The translations under genes and the position numbers were made by a program. Shown here piece by piece: positions 35,264-42,791 of a stretch of 64,000 nt of DNA (position 1 is the first letter of the stretch; each line of letters starts with the position of its first letter). The DNA comes from Planctomycetota bacterium (GTDB lineage: Bacteria; Planctomycetota; Phycisphaerae; SM23-33), in NCBI GenBank assembly GCA_030635145.1, contig DAOVZK010000004.1, positions 1 to 64,000 of the forward strand, given 5' to 3'. The notes under the pieces are model-generated. The model had not been told where the DNA came from. It made no database searches and worked only from the letters and a program-made list of their open reading frames with translations.

Positions 35264-35815
35264 TCACGCTGCCTGTCTGACGGTTTTATTTTTTCGCAGC
35301 CGCTGCATCACCGATTTGTGACGCAAGCAGACAGCTGACTCGCTTATGTGGTACACCCCCGAGATTTCCTTGTACGTCATACGCTCGGCGTAGATCATAA
35401 GCAGCAGTTCGCGGTCCTGTTTGTTGATCTGCCGCAGAATTTTGCTGCAAAACTCGCGGGTCTCCAGCATTTTCAGCGCCTGATTCGAGGACGGGTCGGG
35501 TGTTTCGATGTCTACCCCTGCCATGTCGATGGTGCGGACGGTGCTGTCGGCACGGCGTAAGATGCCGTCTTTTCGCATTTCGTCGATGGCGAGGAACATT
35601 GCCTTAGTTGAGGCGAAGCGGTCGAACGGCACACCGCGTGACGGGTCAAACACCCGCGCAGCAAGGGTCAGCCCCAAATACGCATAACTGTGAAGATCGT
35701 CGAGTCCCACCCAATTGTACCGGCGGAACAGTCTTCGCGAAATCTGATCAGCCATCGCGACATGCTCTCTGGCGAGCATGAGATATTCGTTCGGATTTTT
35801 ATCTGGCGTTTGCAT
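35264..35815 (-). CDS. RNA polymerase sigma factor, sigma-70 family
   Basis: A 183-aa sigma factor of small size. Region 2 is visible as GLDDLHSYAYLGLTLAARVFDP and FDRFASTKAMFLAIDEMRKDG, close to FliA/SigB/SigF-type sequences. Region 4 is the C-terminal helix-turn-helix (MTYKEISGVYHISESAVCLRH). It would direct polymerase to an alternative promoter set. The next gene encodes a receiver-like protein, suggesting that the two form a small regulatory unit. No anti-sigma gene is evident. Its target genes are unknown. Confidence 0.82.
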   Translation of the reverse strand: MQTPDKNPNEYLMLAREHVAMADQISRRLFRRYNWVGLDDLHSYAYLGLTLAARVFDPSRGVPFDRFASTKAMFLAIDEMRKDGILRRADSTVRTIDMAGVDIETPDPSSNQALKMLETREFCSKILRQINKQDRELLLMIYAERMTYKEISGVYHISESAVCLRHKSVMQRLRKNKTVRQAA

Positions 35816-36163
35816 GGTAGAACCATCCTGATTTTAAATTTGGCGAGCGCTCTGCGGCTCGCTTCCTTGATGATTGTCGAAGTGGGGAGCAACTACTTGA
35901 GGGGATTACGGCAAAAAAAAATAAAAAACTGCTCAATGCCGAGAATCTTGCATAAGTCTTTTTGTTGGAACTAATTAGAAGCAGTGCCTGTGACCCATTT
36001 GGGGCAAATAAGGCCCACCGGCTACAATTTTTTTCCGCCGCCTTGCTGCAATCCCCCCGGTTTTTGCCGAATATTCCCGAAGATCCACGAAATACAAATA
36101 AGCAACCCCGAGTTTTGGGGGTTGTTCTTTACACGGTGGGTATTGGGCGTTTAGGATACCGGC
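35816..36163. other. 348-bp divergent intergenic region with one hairpin
   Basis: This gap separates the minus-strand sigma factor gene from the plus-strand gene at 36164. It contains one 7-bp GC-rich inverted repeat (CAACCCC at 36103-36109 with GGGGTTG at 36118-36124) followed by TTCTTT, possibly a weak terminator or operator. Nothing else was recognised. Confidence 0.4.
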
Positions 36164-37129
36164 ATGGAAAACACATTGAAGAAAGAAACGCGAATGTCGC
36201 GCACCACGCAGCGGAAGTTTTTGGTACTGGTATTAGTTGGTATTTTGGGTGTTTGTGTGGGGGTCGCATGGTACATGACCGTTCGCATAGACGCACCAAC
36301 GCATCAGGGCACCGAAATAATGCAGGACATTCGGGTGCGTAAGCTGCTGTCGTTTTGGGGTGAGCAAAAGACATACCACCAGCACTACCTTGTCTATCAG
36401 CGTGTGGGTGGTAAGCTCGTATTAGTCGGTTGGAGATTCAAGTATCGTGGGCTGAACTCTGACCCCCGAAAAGGGTTTGTCGGTGGGGACATAAGCTGGA
36501 AGGGTGGAACAACGAGAAGTTCATGGACACTGACTAACGGATTGGACAAGGGGACGTATGAAAGCAATTTCATGCGAGTGGTGGAAGGTAAGTATGTCCC
36601 GATAATGTTAGCATCGATTGAGCTTGACGGTGGCAACCTGCAGGTTCAGCAGAATCTTAAAGGACAGGAATTAAGCACGGTGAGCGAAATTCCCGACAAC
36701 TACATACCCGAAGGTACGCTATCGCTGGTGTATCGCGAAGTGGCTAATCGGAAGACTCACGCGAAATTCAAAATGATTTTCGACAATCTCGCTCCCGTCG
36801 GTGGTAAGCCCAGGTTTGGAGCAGTGGGTGTTCGCTACCTTCATCCCCCCAAGGACGACCCTGCCGGATCGGTTCTTGAGGTCAAGCATATCGTGCTGGG
36901 GTCGGTGGCAACGGATCAGGTGGTGCTGGACGCGGATGGTAACATTGTCGGGGAGAACGGTGAAGGTATGGTTGTCGCTCCGGTATCTGCGCAAGAATTC
37001 GCCATGGTATTTCCCATACATGCGAGATCTTTAAATGGATTAGCGATGACGTATCCAAATATCACAAACCCCGATACCGTCCCAAAGGTAACTGTCGATG
37101 GGCAGGGCGATACCCCGGGCGGCGAATAG
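36164..37129 (+). CDS. Secreted or membrane-anchored protein of unknown function
   Basis: A 321-aa protein with a basic N-terminus and one hydrophobic helix (FLVLVLVGILGVCVGVAWYM, about residues 18-38), so probably anchored with the rest outside the cytoplasm. The remainder is beta-rich, with repeated Gly/Thr/Arg patterns such as GWRFKYRGLNSDP and TTRSSWTLTNGLDKG. I recognise no domain. An internal ATG at 36194 (MSRTTQRK) with AAGAAAG upstream is an alternative start and would give a more usual signal sequence. It is convergent with ybeY and has no operon partner. Confidence 0.6.
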   Translation: MENTLKKETRMSRTTQRKFLVLVLVGILGVCVGVAWYMTVRIDAPTHQGTEIMQDIRVRKLLSFWGEQKTYHQHYLVYQRVGGKLVLVGWRFKYRGLNSDPRKGFVGGDISWKGGTTRSSWTLTNGLDKGTYESNFMRVVEGKYVPIMLASIELDGGNLQVQQNLKGQELSTVSEIPDNYIPEGTLSLVYREVANRKTHAKFKMIFDNLAPVGGKPRFGAVGVRYLHPPKDDPAGSVLEVKHIVLGSVATDQVVLDADGNIVGENGEGMVVAPVSAQEFAMVFPIHARSLNGLAMTYPNITNPDTVPKVTVDGQGDTPGGE

Positions 37130-37154
37130 TGTGCCCGACGCCGATTGCGTGTAC

Positions 37155-37622
37155 CTAGCCTCTGGTGCTTGACGCTTTTTTCAAAAAATTTTCGAGCAGC
37201 TGTTCCTGGCGGGCGTGCATTTTTTTTGCTTTTGCGGGTGTCGTGTCGTCGTACCCGATAACATGCAACAGCCCATGCGTTACATACAGCAGCAGTTCTC
37301 GCTGCGCGGTATGAGCGTATTTTTTTGCTTCTCGGACGGCGACATCGCTGCAGACGATTAGCTCGGCGGTGAGATTTTCGCCCGGTTCGCCAAGGTCGAA
37401 GCTGATAACGTCGGTGGCCCCGCTGTGATTGAGAAATTTGCGGTTCATCCTGCTCATTTCGCGTGAAGCGACGACGGCGATGTCCACTTCGTCGAATTCG
37501 ACTTTTTCCGCGGCGGCGACAAAATCCACCAGCTGCGAAATTCGCTTTCGCGGTATTCGCATTGCCTTGCTGCGAGATACGATGGTCAGTAAAGTCTTGC
37601 GAGGGATTTTTTTATTGCTCAT
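37155..37622 (-). CDS. ybeY: Endoribonuclease YbeY
   Basis: Zinc-dependent RNase involved in 16S rRNA 3' maturation and ribosome quality control. The 155-aa protein shows SREMSRMNRKFLNHSGATDVISFD and the metal site VTHGLLHVIGYDD. The first two His ligands of the HGxLHxxGYDH motif are present, while the third is Asp. Asp can bind zinc, and I recall GYDD variants in the family, so activity is likely retained. The N-terminal 50 residues are basic. It is convergent with the gene at 36164. Confidence 0.9.
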   Translation of the reverse strand: MSNKKIPRKTLLTIVSRSKAMRIPRKRISQLVDFVAAAEKVEFDEVDIAVVASREMSRMNRKFLNHSGATDVISFDLGEPGENLTAELIVCSDVAVREAKKYAHTAQRELLLYVTHGLLHVIGYDDTTPAKAKKMHARQEQLLENFLKKASSTRG

Positions 37623-37758
37623 GGCGGCAGGATATCCGGTCGGCTGTGATCATTCAAGCAAACCCCGAAAATTGCTCTGGGCTTTGGGCGATTTTTTGCT
37701 TCCCACTGCGACATTGGATAGTGCAAGCATCGCTGAAATCGTTTAGATTATTCGCATA

Positions 37759-39348
37759 ATGAAACAGTCATGCCAAAATTCCGAGAGCAACTCGCATCCC
37801 AGCTGGGCCTTGCCGTACGAAACACTCGTTCCCGCTGATCGCTCGAAACGCAGGTTGGCGAGGGGGTTGCGAATAGCAGCGTACGTGCTATTTTTAGCGG
37901 CGATGATTATTCCGATCGTTCAGCTGGAATCGACGGTGCTTCGCAATCAGCGCAGGGCCCGCGGGTACGACACGAGGTTGCAGGAAAATCGCCTGACGGA
38001 AAAGGACATTCGCAAGGGTCGCCCCAAGGCAACCAAGGGTGCGGTGAATCGGTGGCGGACAGCTGTCCATGAGTTTTGGGACGGGAAGAATATCTACCTG
38101 TCGTCGGAGCAGAAAACAGACCAACTTGCAGCTGCGACGGCGGCTGGGAAAAAAGCGGATGAAGTCGGAAAAGTCGCCCTGCATCCGAACATGCCGTTCG
38201 TGGTGATTTTGCTGACGCCGTTTTTGTACCTTCCGATGTGGGCGGGGGGGCTTGTGTTTACGATAGTAAAAGTACTGGTCGTTCTTGTCGCACTCCTCGC
38301 CGCCGTCCGAGTGGTCGACCATCGCGAGCTGCGAATGCCCGACTGGATTGTGGGCCTTGGTATTGTGTGGTGGCTGACGGGAATGACGGGTGACATCCAG
38401 CACGCCAATACCAACGGTTTTGTGCTGGGGGCGATTGTGTTTCATCTCTGGTTGTACCGCCGCGGAAAAGACCTGACAGCTGGGGTGTTACTCGCCCTGG
38501 CGATCTGCATAAAAATGACGCCGGCACTGTTCGTGCTGTACTGGATTTACCAGCGTAACTGGAAACTTTTGCGCAGCTGCCTCGGAGCGGGGATTTTATT
38601 CGCGGTGATCATCCCAGCTGTGCTCGTCGGGCCCTCGCGTTATCGCGAACTGACGACAACATGGTATCAGAACCTCATCAAACCCGGGCTGGTCAAAGGC
38701 GCGTGGTATCCCATCCACATAAACCAGAGTATCCCCGGTGTTGTCAGCAGATATTTGCTCGGCGGACAGCCGGGCGGTGATATTAACTGGAATCCGGATG
38801 ACACCTCGTACGAAAACGTAAAAAATCACAAGTGGATCGCCGTGGCTTCGCTTGATCCGCAGGTAGTCAAGCGGATAATTCAGGGGCTGCAGGTTTGTGT
38901 CGTGGTTTTGATGGGCTGGGCGATAGGGTGGCGGAAACTTCCGCGGGATGATGGGCGACGGGGGCTGCACTACGCGATGGTGCTGGCGGGAATTCTGTTG
39001 TTGAACCAACGCAGCTGGGGGCATCATGCAGCCATACTCTTGCCGGGTTTTCTCGCCGTGTGGTATGCGGTTGCGTTTGGAAATTTCACGCGGCGGCGCA
39101 GGCTCGTCACGCTTATAATGATTATACTTTGCGGAGCGATATCGTGGTTGTCCACGGGCGAGTTGACCGTGCTGTACGGAAAGTTGGCCGGGATGGAAAA
39201 ACCGCAGGCTAAGGAATTTGCAGATTATATCGTAGCGTACGGCACCAAGTTTACGGTTTTTCTGCTGCTGTTTATCACAGCTGCGGTGCTTGCTTTGGGG
39301 ATGAAAAAGTCCGATCCGCCTTACTCTTCCCAGCGGCAGAAACTTTGA
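37759..39348 (+). CDS. GT87-family (DUF2029) polyprenyl-phosphate-sugar glycosyltransferase
   Basis: A 529-aa polytopic protein. After a 35-residue cytoplasmic tail comes one helix, then a soluble loop of about 90 residues (residues 60-150) with HEFWDGKNIYL. NMPFVVILLTPFLYLP and TGDIQHANTNGFVLGAIVFHLW are GT87-like (mannosyltransferase PimE type). About nine further helices follow. It probably uses a lipid-linked sugar on the outer face of the membrane. It is divergent from ybeY with a 136-bp gap. Specificity unknown. Confidence 0.82.
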   Translation: MKQSCQNSESNSHPSWALPYETLVPADRSKRRLARGLRIAAYVLFLAAMIIPIVQLESTVLRNQRRARGYDTRLQENRLTEKDIRKGRPKATKGAVNRWRTAVHEFWDGKNIYLSSEQKTDQLAAATAAGKKADEVGKVALHPNMPFVVILLTPFLYLPMWAGGLVFTIVKVLVVLVALLAAVRVVDHRELRMPDWIVGLGIVWWLTGMTGDIQHANTNGFVLGAIVFHLWLYRRGKDLTAGVLLALAICIKMTPALFVLYWIYQRNWKLLRSCLGAGILFAVIIPAVLVGPSRYRELTTTWYQNLIKPGLVKGAWYPIHINQSIPGVVSRYLLGGQPGGDINWNPDDTSYENVKNHKWIAVASLDPQVVKRIIQGLQVCVVVLMGWAIGWRKLPRDDGRRGLHYAMVLAGILLLNQRSWGHHAAILLPGFLAVWYAVAFGNFTRRRRLVTLIMIILCGAISWLSTGELTVLYGKLAGMEKPQAKEFADYIVAYGTKFTVFLLLFITAAVLALGMKKSDPPYSSQRQKL

Positions 39349-39412
39349 TATTCCGCCCGATTTTGTGGCGTTTTTTCCACGCAGCTTGGCGGGGCTTGGG
39401 GTAAATCTGGGT

Positions 39413-39492
39413 AAAAAAAACGGTGCTGGAGGAGGGGAGTCCAGCACCGAAAACTCGGTTACCTTTTGGAGGATTGCATAACCGAGGAGCCT
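39413..39492 (-). ncRNA. Candidate small RNA with CCUCC-bearing loops and its own promoter and terminator
   Basis: Minus-strand unit in the 384-bp gap between the GT87 and rpmB genes. A TTGACG/TATCAT promoter with a 17-bp spacer (39527-39499) predicts a start near 39492. The RNA would be about 80 nt. It has one 8-bp hairpin (39454-39461 with 39479-39486) whose loop includes UCCUCC. A perfect 10-bp terminator hairpin (39421-39430 with 39440-39449) follows, with loop CUCCCCUCC and then eight U. No ORF fits. C-rich loops of this type pair with Shine-Dalgarno sequences in known sRNAs, so a translational repressor role is inferred. Confidence 0.6.
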
Positions 39493-39498
39493 AACTCT

Positions 39499-39527
39499 AT
39501 GATAGCTATCAAGTTCGATTGCGTCAA
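39499..39527 (-). promoter_or_regulatory. Sigma-70-type promoter of the candidate sRNA
   Basis: Reading the minus strand: TTGACG (39527-39522), 17 bp, then TATCAT (39504-39499). Each hexamer matches consensus at five of six positions, and the spacing is ideal. The -35 is the same as the one proposed for infA. Confidence 0.6.
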
Positions 39528-39674
39528 TAAAAAACCAAATTTTTTTTGCCCCGATTTGGAGTAATTTTTACCACAGCCAGAATCAGGCTGAGTTGCTTAA
39601 GAATCGTCCTAGCAAGAGGTTAGGGCAGGATGTGTTAGGTTTTTTTGGGGAGGGCTGGGGGAAACTTATCGCAG

Positions 39675-39703
39675 CAAAAAGGCCATCACTGAGGATGGCC
39701 TTT
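39675..39703 (-). terminator. Intrinsic terminator of rpmB
   Basis: A 7-bp GC stem (GGCCATC at 39681-39687 with GATGGCC at 39694-39700) is flanked by A and T tracts. On the minus strand it is followed by five U. It lies 30 bases after the rpmB stop. The flanking A/T tracts extend the stem and could make it bidirectional. Confidence 0.75.
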
Positions 39704-39732
39704 AAGATATCTATTTTAAACCCGGCGAAGCC

Positions 39733-39993
39733 TTACGCTTCTGCTTCAGGGGTCCAGTTTCGTTTGACGGGTTTTTCGATCAGCCCATTGCGAATCGCCT
39801 TGGCTGAAACGTTAATACGCACAACTTTACCGTCTATGACAGCTCTTACACGCTGCATATTGGCCTTGAATTTGCGTTTGGTTCTACCGGTTGTCTTGAC
39901 ACCAACACCACCGAGACGCTTGGCCTTACCACGAGTTGTAATCGACCGGCCTGCTGATGTTTTCTTACCTGTTATTGGACATACACGCGACAT
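39733..39993 (-). CDS. rpmB: 50S ribosomal protein L28
   Basis: Large-subunit ribosomal protein of 86 aa. It shows MSRVCPITGKKTSAGRSIT, then TGRTKRKFKANMQRVRAVIDG and the basic C-terminal part VRINVSAKAIRNGLIEKP, which is standard for bacterial L28. The zinc-ligand Cys residues of Zn-binding L28 forms are mostly absent; one Cys remains in VCPITGK. It is monocistronic, with a clear terminator downstream. The 266-bp region upstream (39994-40259) includes AT-rich tracts of the CCTAAATCC/AATCCAAAA type and no gene. Confidence 0.95.
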   Translation of the reverse strand: MSRVCPITGKKTSAGRSITTRGKAKRLGGVGVKTTGRTKRKFKANMQRVRAVIDGKVVRINVSAKAIRNGLIEKPVKRNWTPEAEA

Positions 39994-40111
39994 ATTTTAG
40001 CTCCTGTACTTTCACCCCGCAAACAAAGCGAGGGCGAAGTATTGTACACCTATCAAATTTAACTGCAAGTGCAATTTTACCTTTTTCGCTTAAAAATCCG
40101 AAAGACGAAAC

Positions 40112-40255
40112 CCTAAATCCTAAACAATATCGAATCTTTAAAATCCAAAATATTCAAAACAGAATTTCCGGATTTTCCAGCCGTTGCTGTTCTGAATTTT
40201 GGTAATTTGAATTTCTTATTTGTTTCGATTTTCGCTATTCGGATTTCGTGTTTCA
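40112..40255. repeat. AT-rich AAATCCAAAA-type intergenic repeat
   Basis: About 140 bp between rpmB and the EF-G-like gene, with CTAAATCCTAAACAA at one end and degenerate GAATTTC, TTTCGATTTTCG and ATTTCGTG copies towards the other. A similar AT-rich stretch with CTAAATACTAAACAA lies at 47515-47700, partly inverted (TTTGTTTAGGGTTTAGAGG). It appears to be a decayed intergenic repeat family. Confidence 0.45.
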
Positions 40256-40259
40256 GTAG

Positions 40260-42311
40260 TTAATCTTCCGCTTTTTCTTTTTTGTTGTTGGCGATGATCT
40301 GCTGCTGCACGTTTCCGGGAACTGCTTCGTAGTGCGACAGTTCCATTGTGTAGCTTCCCTGTCCGCCGGTAACACTTCGCAGCTGGGAGTTATATTGCAT
40401 AACTTCGGCCAGCGGTGCTTGTGCTTTTACGCAGACGATATTACCAGGCAGCGAGTCCTGCCCGAGAATTCTTCCGCGACGAGACGAAAGGTCGCTGGCG
40501 ATGTCGCCGATGAAATTCGCCGGAACCGTAATTTCCATATCCACAAACGGTTCGAGCAGGGCGGGTTTTGCTTTTTGTACGGCATCGATAAACGCCCACT
40601 TACCGGCGGCACGGAAGGCAACTTCCTTCGAGTCGACCGGGTGATGCTTACCGTCGTAGACGCTGACGCGGATGTCCTGCATCGGATAACCCGCGATGGC
40701 GCCGGTGCCGATTACATCAACAATGCCTTTTTCGATCGCCGGTAGGTACTGCCTCGGAATCGACTCGCCAAATAAAGCGTTGACAAATTCAAAACCGGCA
40801 CCTGATTCGAGGGGTTCAACCCGCAGATAAACCTCACCGAACTGGCCCGCACCACCGGTCTGCTTTTTGTGACGGTGATGACCTTCGGCCTTGGCGGTGA
40901 TTGTTTCCTTGTAGGGAATCTTCGGAGGCTTGGTGTCGACTTCAAGATTGAAGCGAATTTTCATTTTCGACAGAATCATTCGCAGGTGCAAATCGCCGAT
41001 TCCGCTGATGACAGTTTCGTGAGTTTCAGCATCGCGAGAGGCCACGAATGTAGGGTCTTCGTCGGTGAGGCGGTGCAGGGCTTCGGAAATCTTCTGCTCG
41101 TCGCCACGCGATTTTGGAGTCGCCGCCAGCGAGAACATCGGGGTCGGAACGGGCGGCATTGCACGGTACATCTCACCAGCCGCATTGTGAAGCACGTCGC
41201 CGCAGGAAATATCTTCGACTTTCGCCAGTGCGATGATCTCGCCGGTGACGGCCAACTTTACTTCCTTGGTTTCTGCGCCTTGTACCTTGAATATGTGCCC
41301 GATCTTTGCGGATTTTTTGGTGTCACGCAGATGGTACGTGCTGTCTGATGCCACTTTACCCTGCAGCACGCGAATCCACGCCAACTTACCCACGAACGGG
41401 TCGGTGGTAATCTTAAACGCCTGGCCGATGAAGGGTTTTTCCATGTCGGTTTCGACGGGGACTTCTTCGGCGTCTTCGTCTTTACTGTTCATTATCGGCA
41501 AACCGGGAACGCTACCCGGGGCGGGGAACAGACGGCAGATCGAGTCCATAAATTCCGCTACGCCCACGCCCTTAGTTGCCGACGTGAAGTAGACCGGGAT
41601 GATTGATCCTTCGATCATAGCCGATGCGAAGGCGGCACCGAGTTTTTCGGCGGGAATTTCCTCACCACCGAGGTACGCTTCCATCATTTCCTCGTCGGAC
41701 TCGATAATGCTTTCGACCAGCTGCGTGTGTGCGTCGGCAACGTCGCCGAAATCAGACTCACCGCTGTCGCTGAGGAAGCAATTGATGACGCTCGAACCAC
41801 TACCGGTCGGAAGGTTCATTGTCTTGCAGGCCGAGCCGAAAGTTTCGCTGAGATGGCCCATCAAGTCGGCGAGGTCGACATTGTCGGCACCGATTTTATT
41901 TACGACGAACACTATCGGCATTCCCAACTCCTGGGCCGCCTTGACCATTCGTCGCGTGTTGACTTCGATACCAGCCGCCGCCGACACAACCACAACCGCC
42001 GTGTCCGCACCAGCCATCGACGTCAACGCGCCACCGATAAAGTCCGGGTAACCAGGGGTATCGATGATGTTGATCGTCTTGTCTGCGTTTTCGACAAACG
42101 CAAGGGCAGGGTCGATGGAGTGCTGACGCTGTTTTTCCAGATCGCTTGAATCGAGAATACTCGTTTTATCGTTAATCGAACCGAGGCGGGTCGTTACCTT
42201 GGTGGCGAAAAGCATTGCCTCGCCAAGAGTGGTCTTTCCGGCACCACCGTGCCCTAAAAGTACAATGTTGCGAATATCCGCTGGTTTCGATGCTGGCATT
42301 TCAGTCTCCAA
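40260..42311 (-). CDS. Elongation factor G-like GTPase (EF-G2 type)
   Basis: A 683-aa protein with all EF-G domains. The G domain has P-loop GHGGAGKTTL near residue 20 and DTPGYPDFIGGA as switch II, but its base-specificity motif reads NKIG in place of NKxD. Domains II-V follow (FKVQGAETKEVKLAVTGEI, GIGDLHLRMIL, QTGGAGQFGEVYLRVEP, YPMQDIRVSVYDGKHHPVDS). The divergent P-loop and shorter length place it with EF-G paralogues rather than canonical FusA. Such paralogues may act in recycling or stress, but this is not settled. It is monocistronic. Confidence 0.88.
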   Translation of the reverse strand: METEMPASKPADIRNIVLLGHGGAGKTTLGEAMLFATKVTTRLGSINDKTSILDSSDLEKQRQHSIDPALAFVENADKTINIIDTPGYPDFIGGALTSMAGADTAVVVVSAAAGIEVNTRRMVKAAQELGMPIVFVVNKIGADNVDLADLMGHLSETFGSACKTMNLPTGSGSSVINCFLSDSGESDFGDVADAHTQLVESIIESDEEMMEAYLGGEEIPAEKLGAAFASAMIEGSIIPVYFTSATKGVGVAEFMDSICRLFPAPGSVPGLPIMNSKDEDAEEVPVETDMEKPFIGQAFKITTDPFVGKLAWIRVLQGKVASDSTYHLRDTKKSAKIGHIFKVQGAETKEVKLAVTGEIIALAKVEDISCGDVLHNAAGEMYRAMPPVPTPMFSLAATPKSRGDEQKISEALHRLTDEDPTFVASRDAETHETVISGIGDLHLRMILSKMKIRFNLEVDTKPPKIPYKETITAKAEGHHRHKKQTGGAGQFGEVYLRVEPLESGAGFEFVNALFGESIPRQYLPAIEKGIVDVIGTGAIAGYPMQDIRVSVYDGKHHPVDSKEVAFRAAGKWAFIDAVQKAKPALLEPFVDMEITVPANFIGDIASDLSSRRGRILGQDSLPGNIVCVKAQAPLAEVMQYNSQLRSVTGGQGSYTMELSHYEAVPGNVQQQIIANNKKEKAED

Positions 42312-42539
42312 ATTAAACGATTGTGGGGCCTGTATATCGAGGTCCCTCTACTGTGAATCTTGTCTATGCATTCTCCAAAAATTTTCCACTATTGCATGCA
42401 ACGTTGCGAAGTACAGCTTTTCCCTCGGCGTTGCGGAACGGGTAATCATACGGGTTTTGAACGCAGTATCAAGAGAAAATCCGGTTTGGTTTGCGACTTG
42501 TCCCATATGTGGTATACTCCCGGTGAGGCAGGATATTTG

Positions 42540-42780
42540 GTAAGCGTTCACCCCCTTTTTCCTGTTAATCAAAAATTTTTACCGAAGTTTATATTAAACA
42601 ATCTTTTTTTGACAGGATTACAGGATTAACTATAAATTATTGAAAAAGAAAACCAGAATAACAGCCACCAACTGCAAACAACCTTACGAAGAACACAAAT
42701 TCCTATATAAATCAATCCTGATTAACAGGATTTTTTAACCTATATCCTATCCTGTTATCCTGTCAAAATTTTCACGTGAA
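42540..42780 (+). repeat. Interspersed repeat family, copy C
   Basis: About 240 bp with the same parts as copies A and B: GTAAGCGTTCAC start, TTTTTTTGACAGGATTACAG, AATCCTGATTAACAGGATTT and TATCCTGTCAAAATTTTCAC. It has an extra 20-bp stretch after the first CCTGTTAATC. It ends 12 bases before the HypF-like start codon. The first part of the 480-bp gap between the EF-G-like and HypF-like genes (42312-42539) shows nothing I can name. Confidence 0.85.
42609..42636 (+). promoter_or_regulatory. Promoter-like sequence inside repeat copy C, facing the HypF-like gene
   Basis: TTGACA (42609-42614), a 16-bp spacer and TATAAA (42631-42636) sit in the repeat and point towards the gene at 42792. In copies A and B the second hexamer is TACGAA, so copy C has changed towards a good -10. 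Use as a promoter is inferred from the match only. Confidence 0.45.
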
Positions 42781-42791
42781 CTATTACGACA

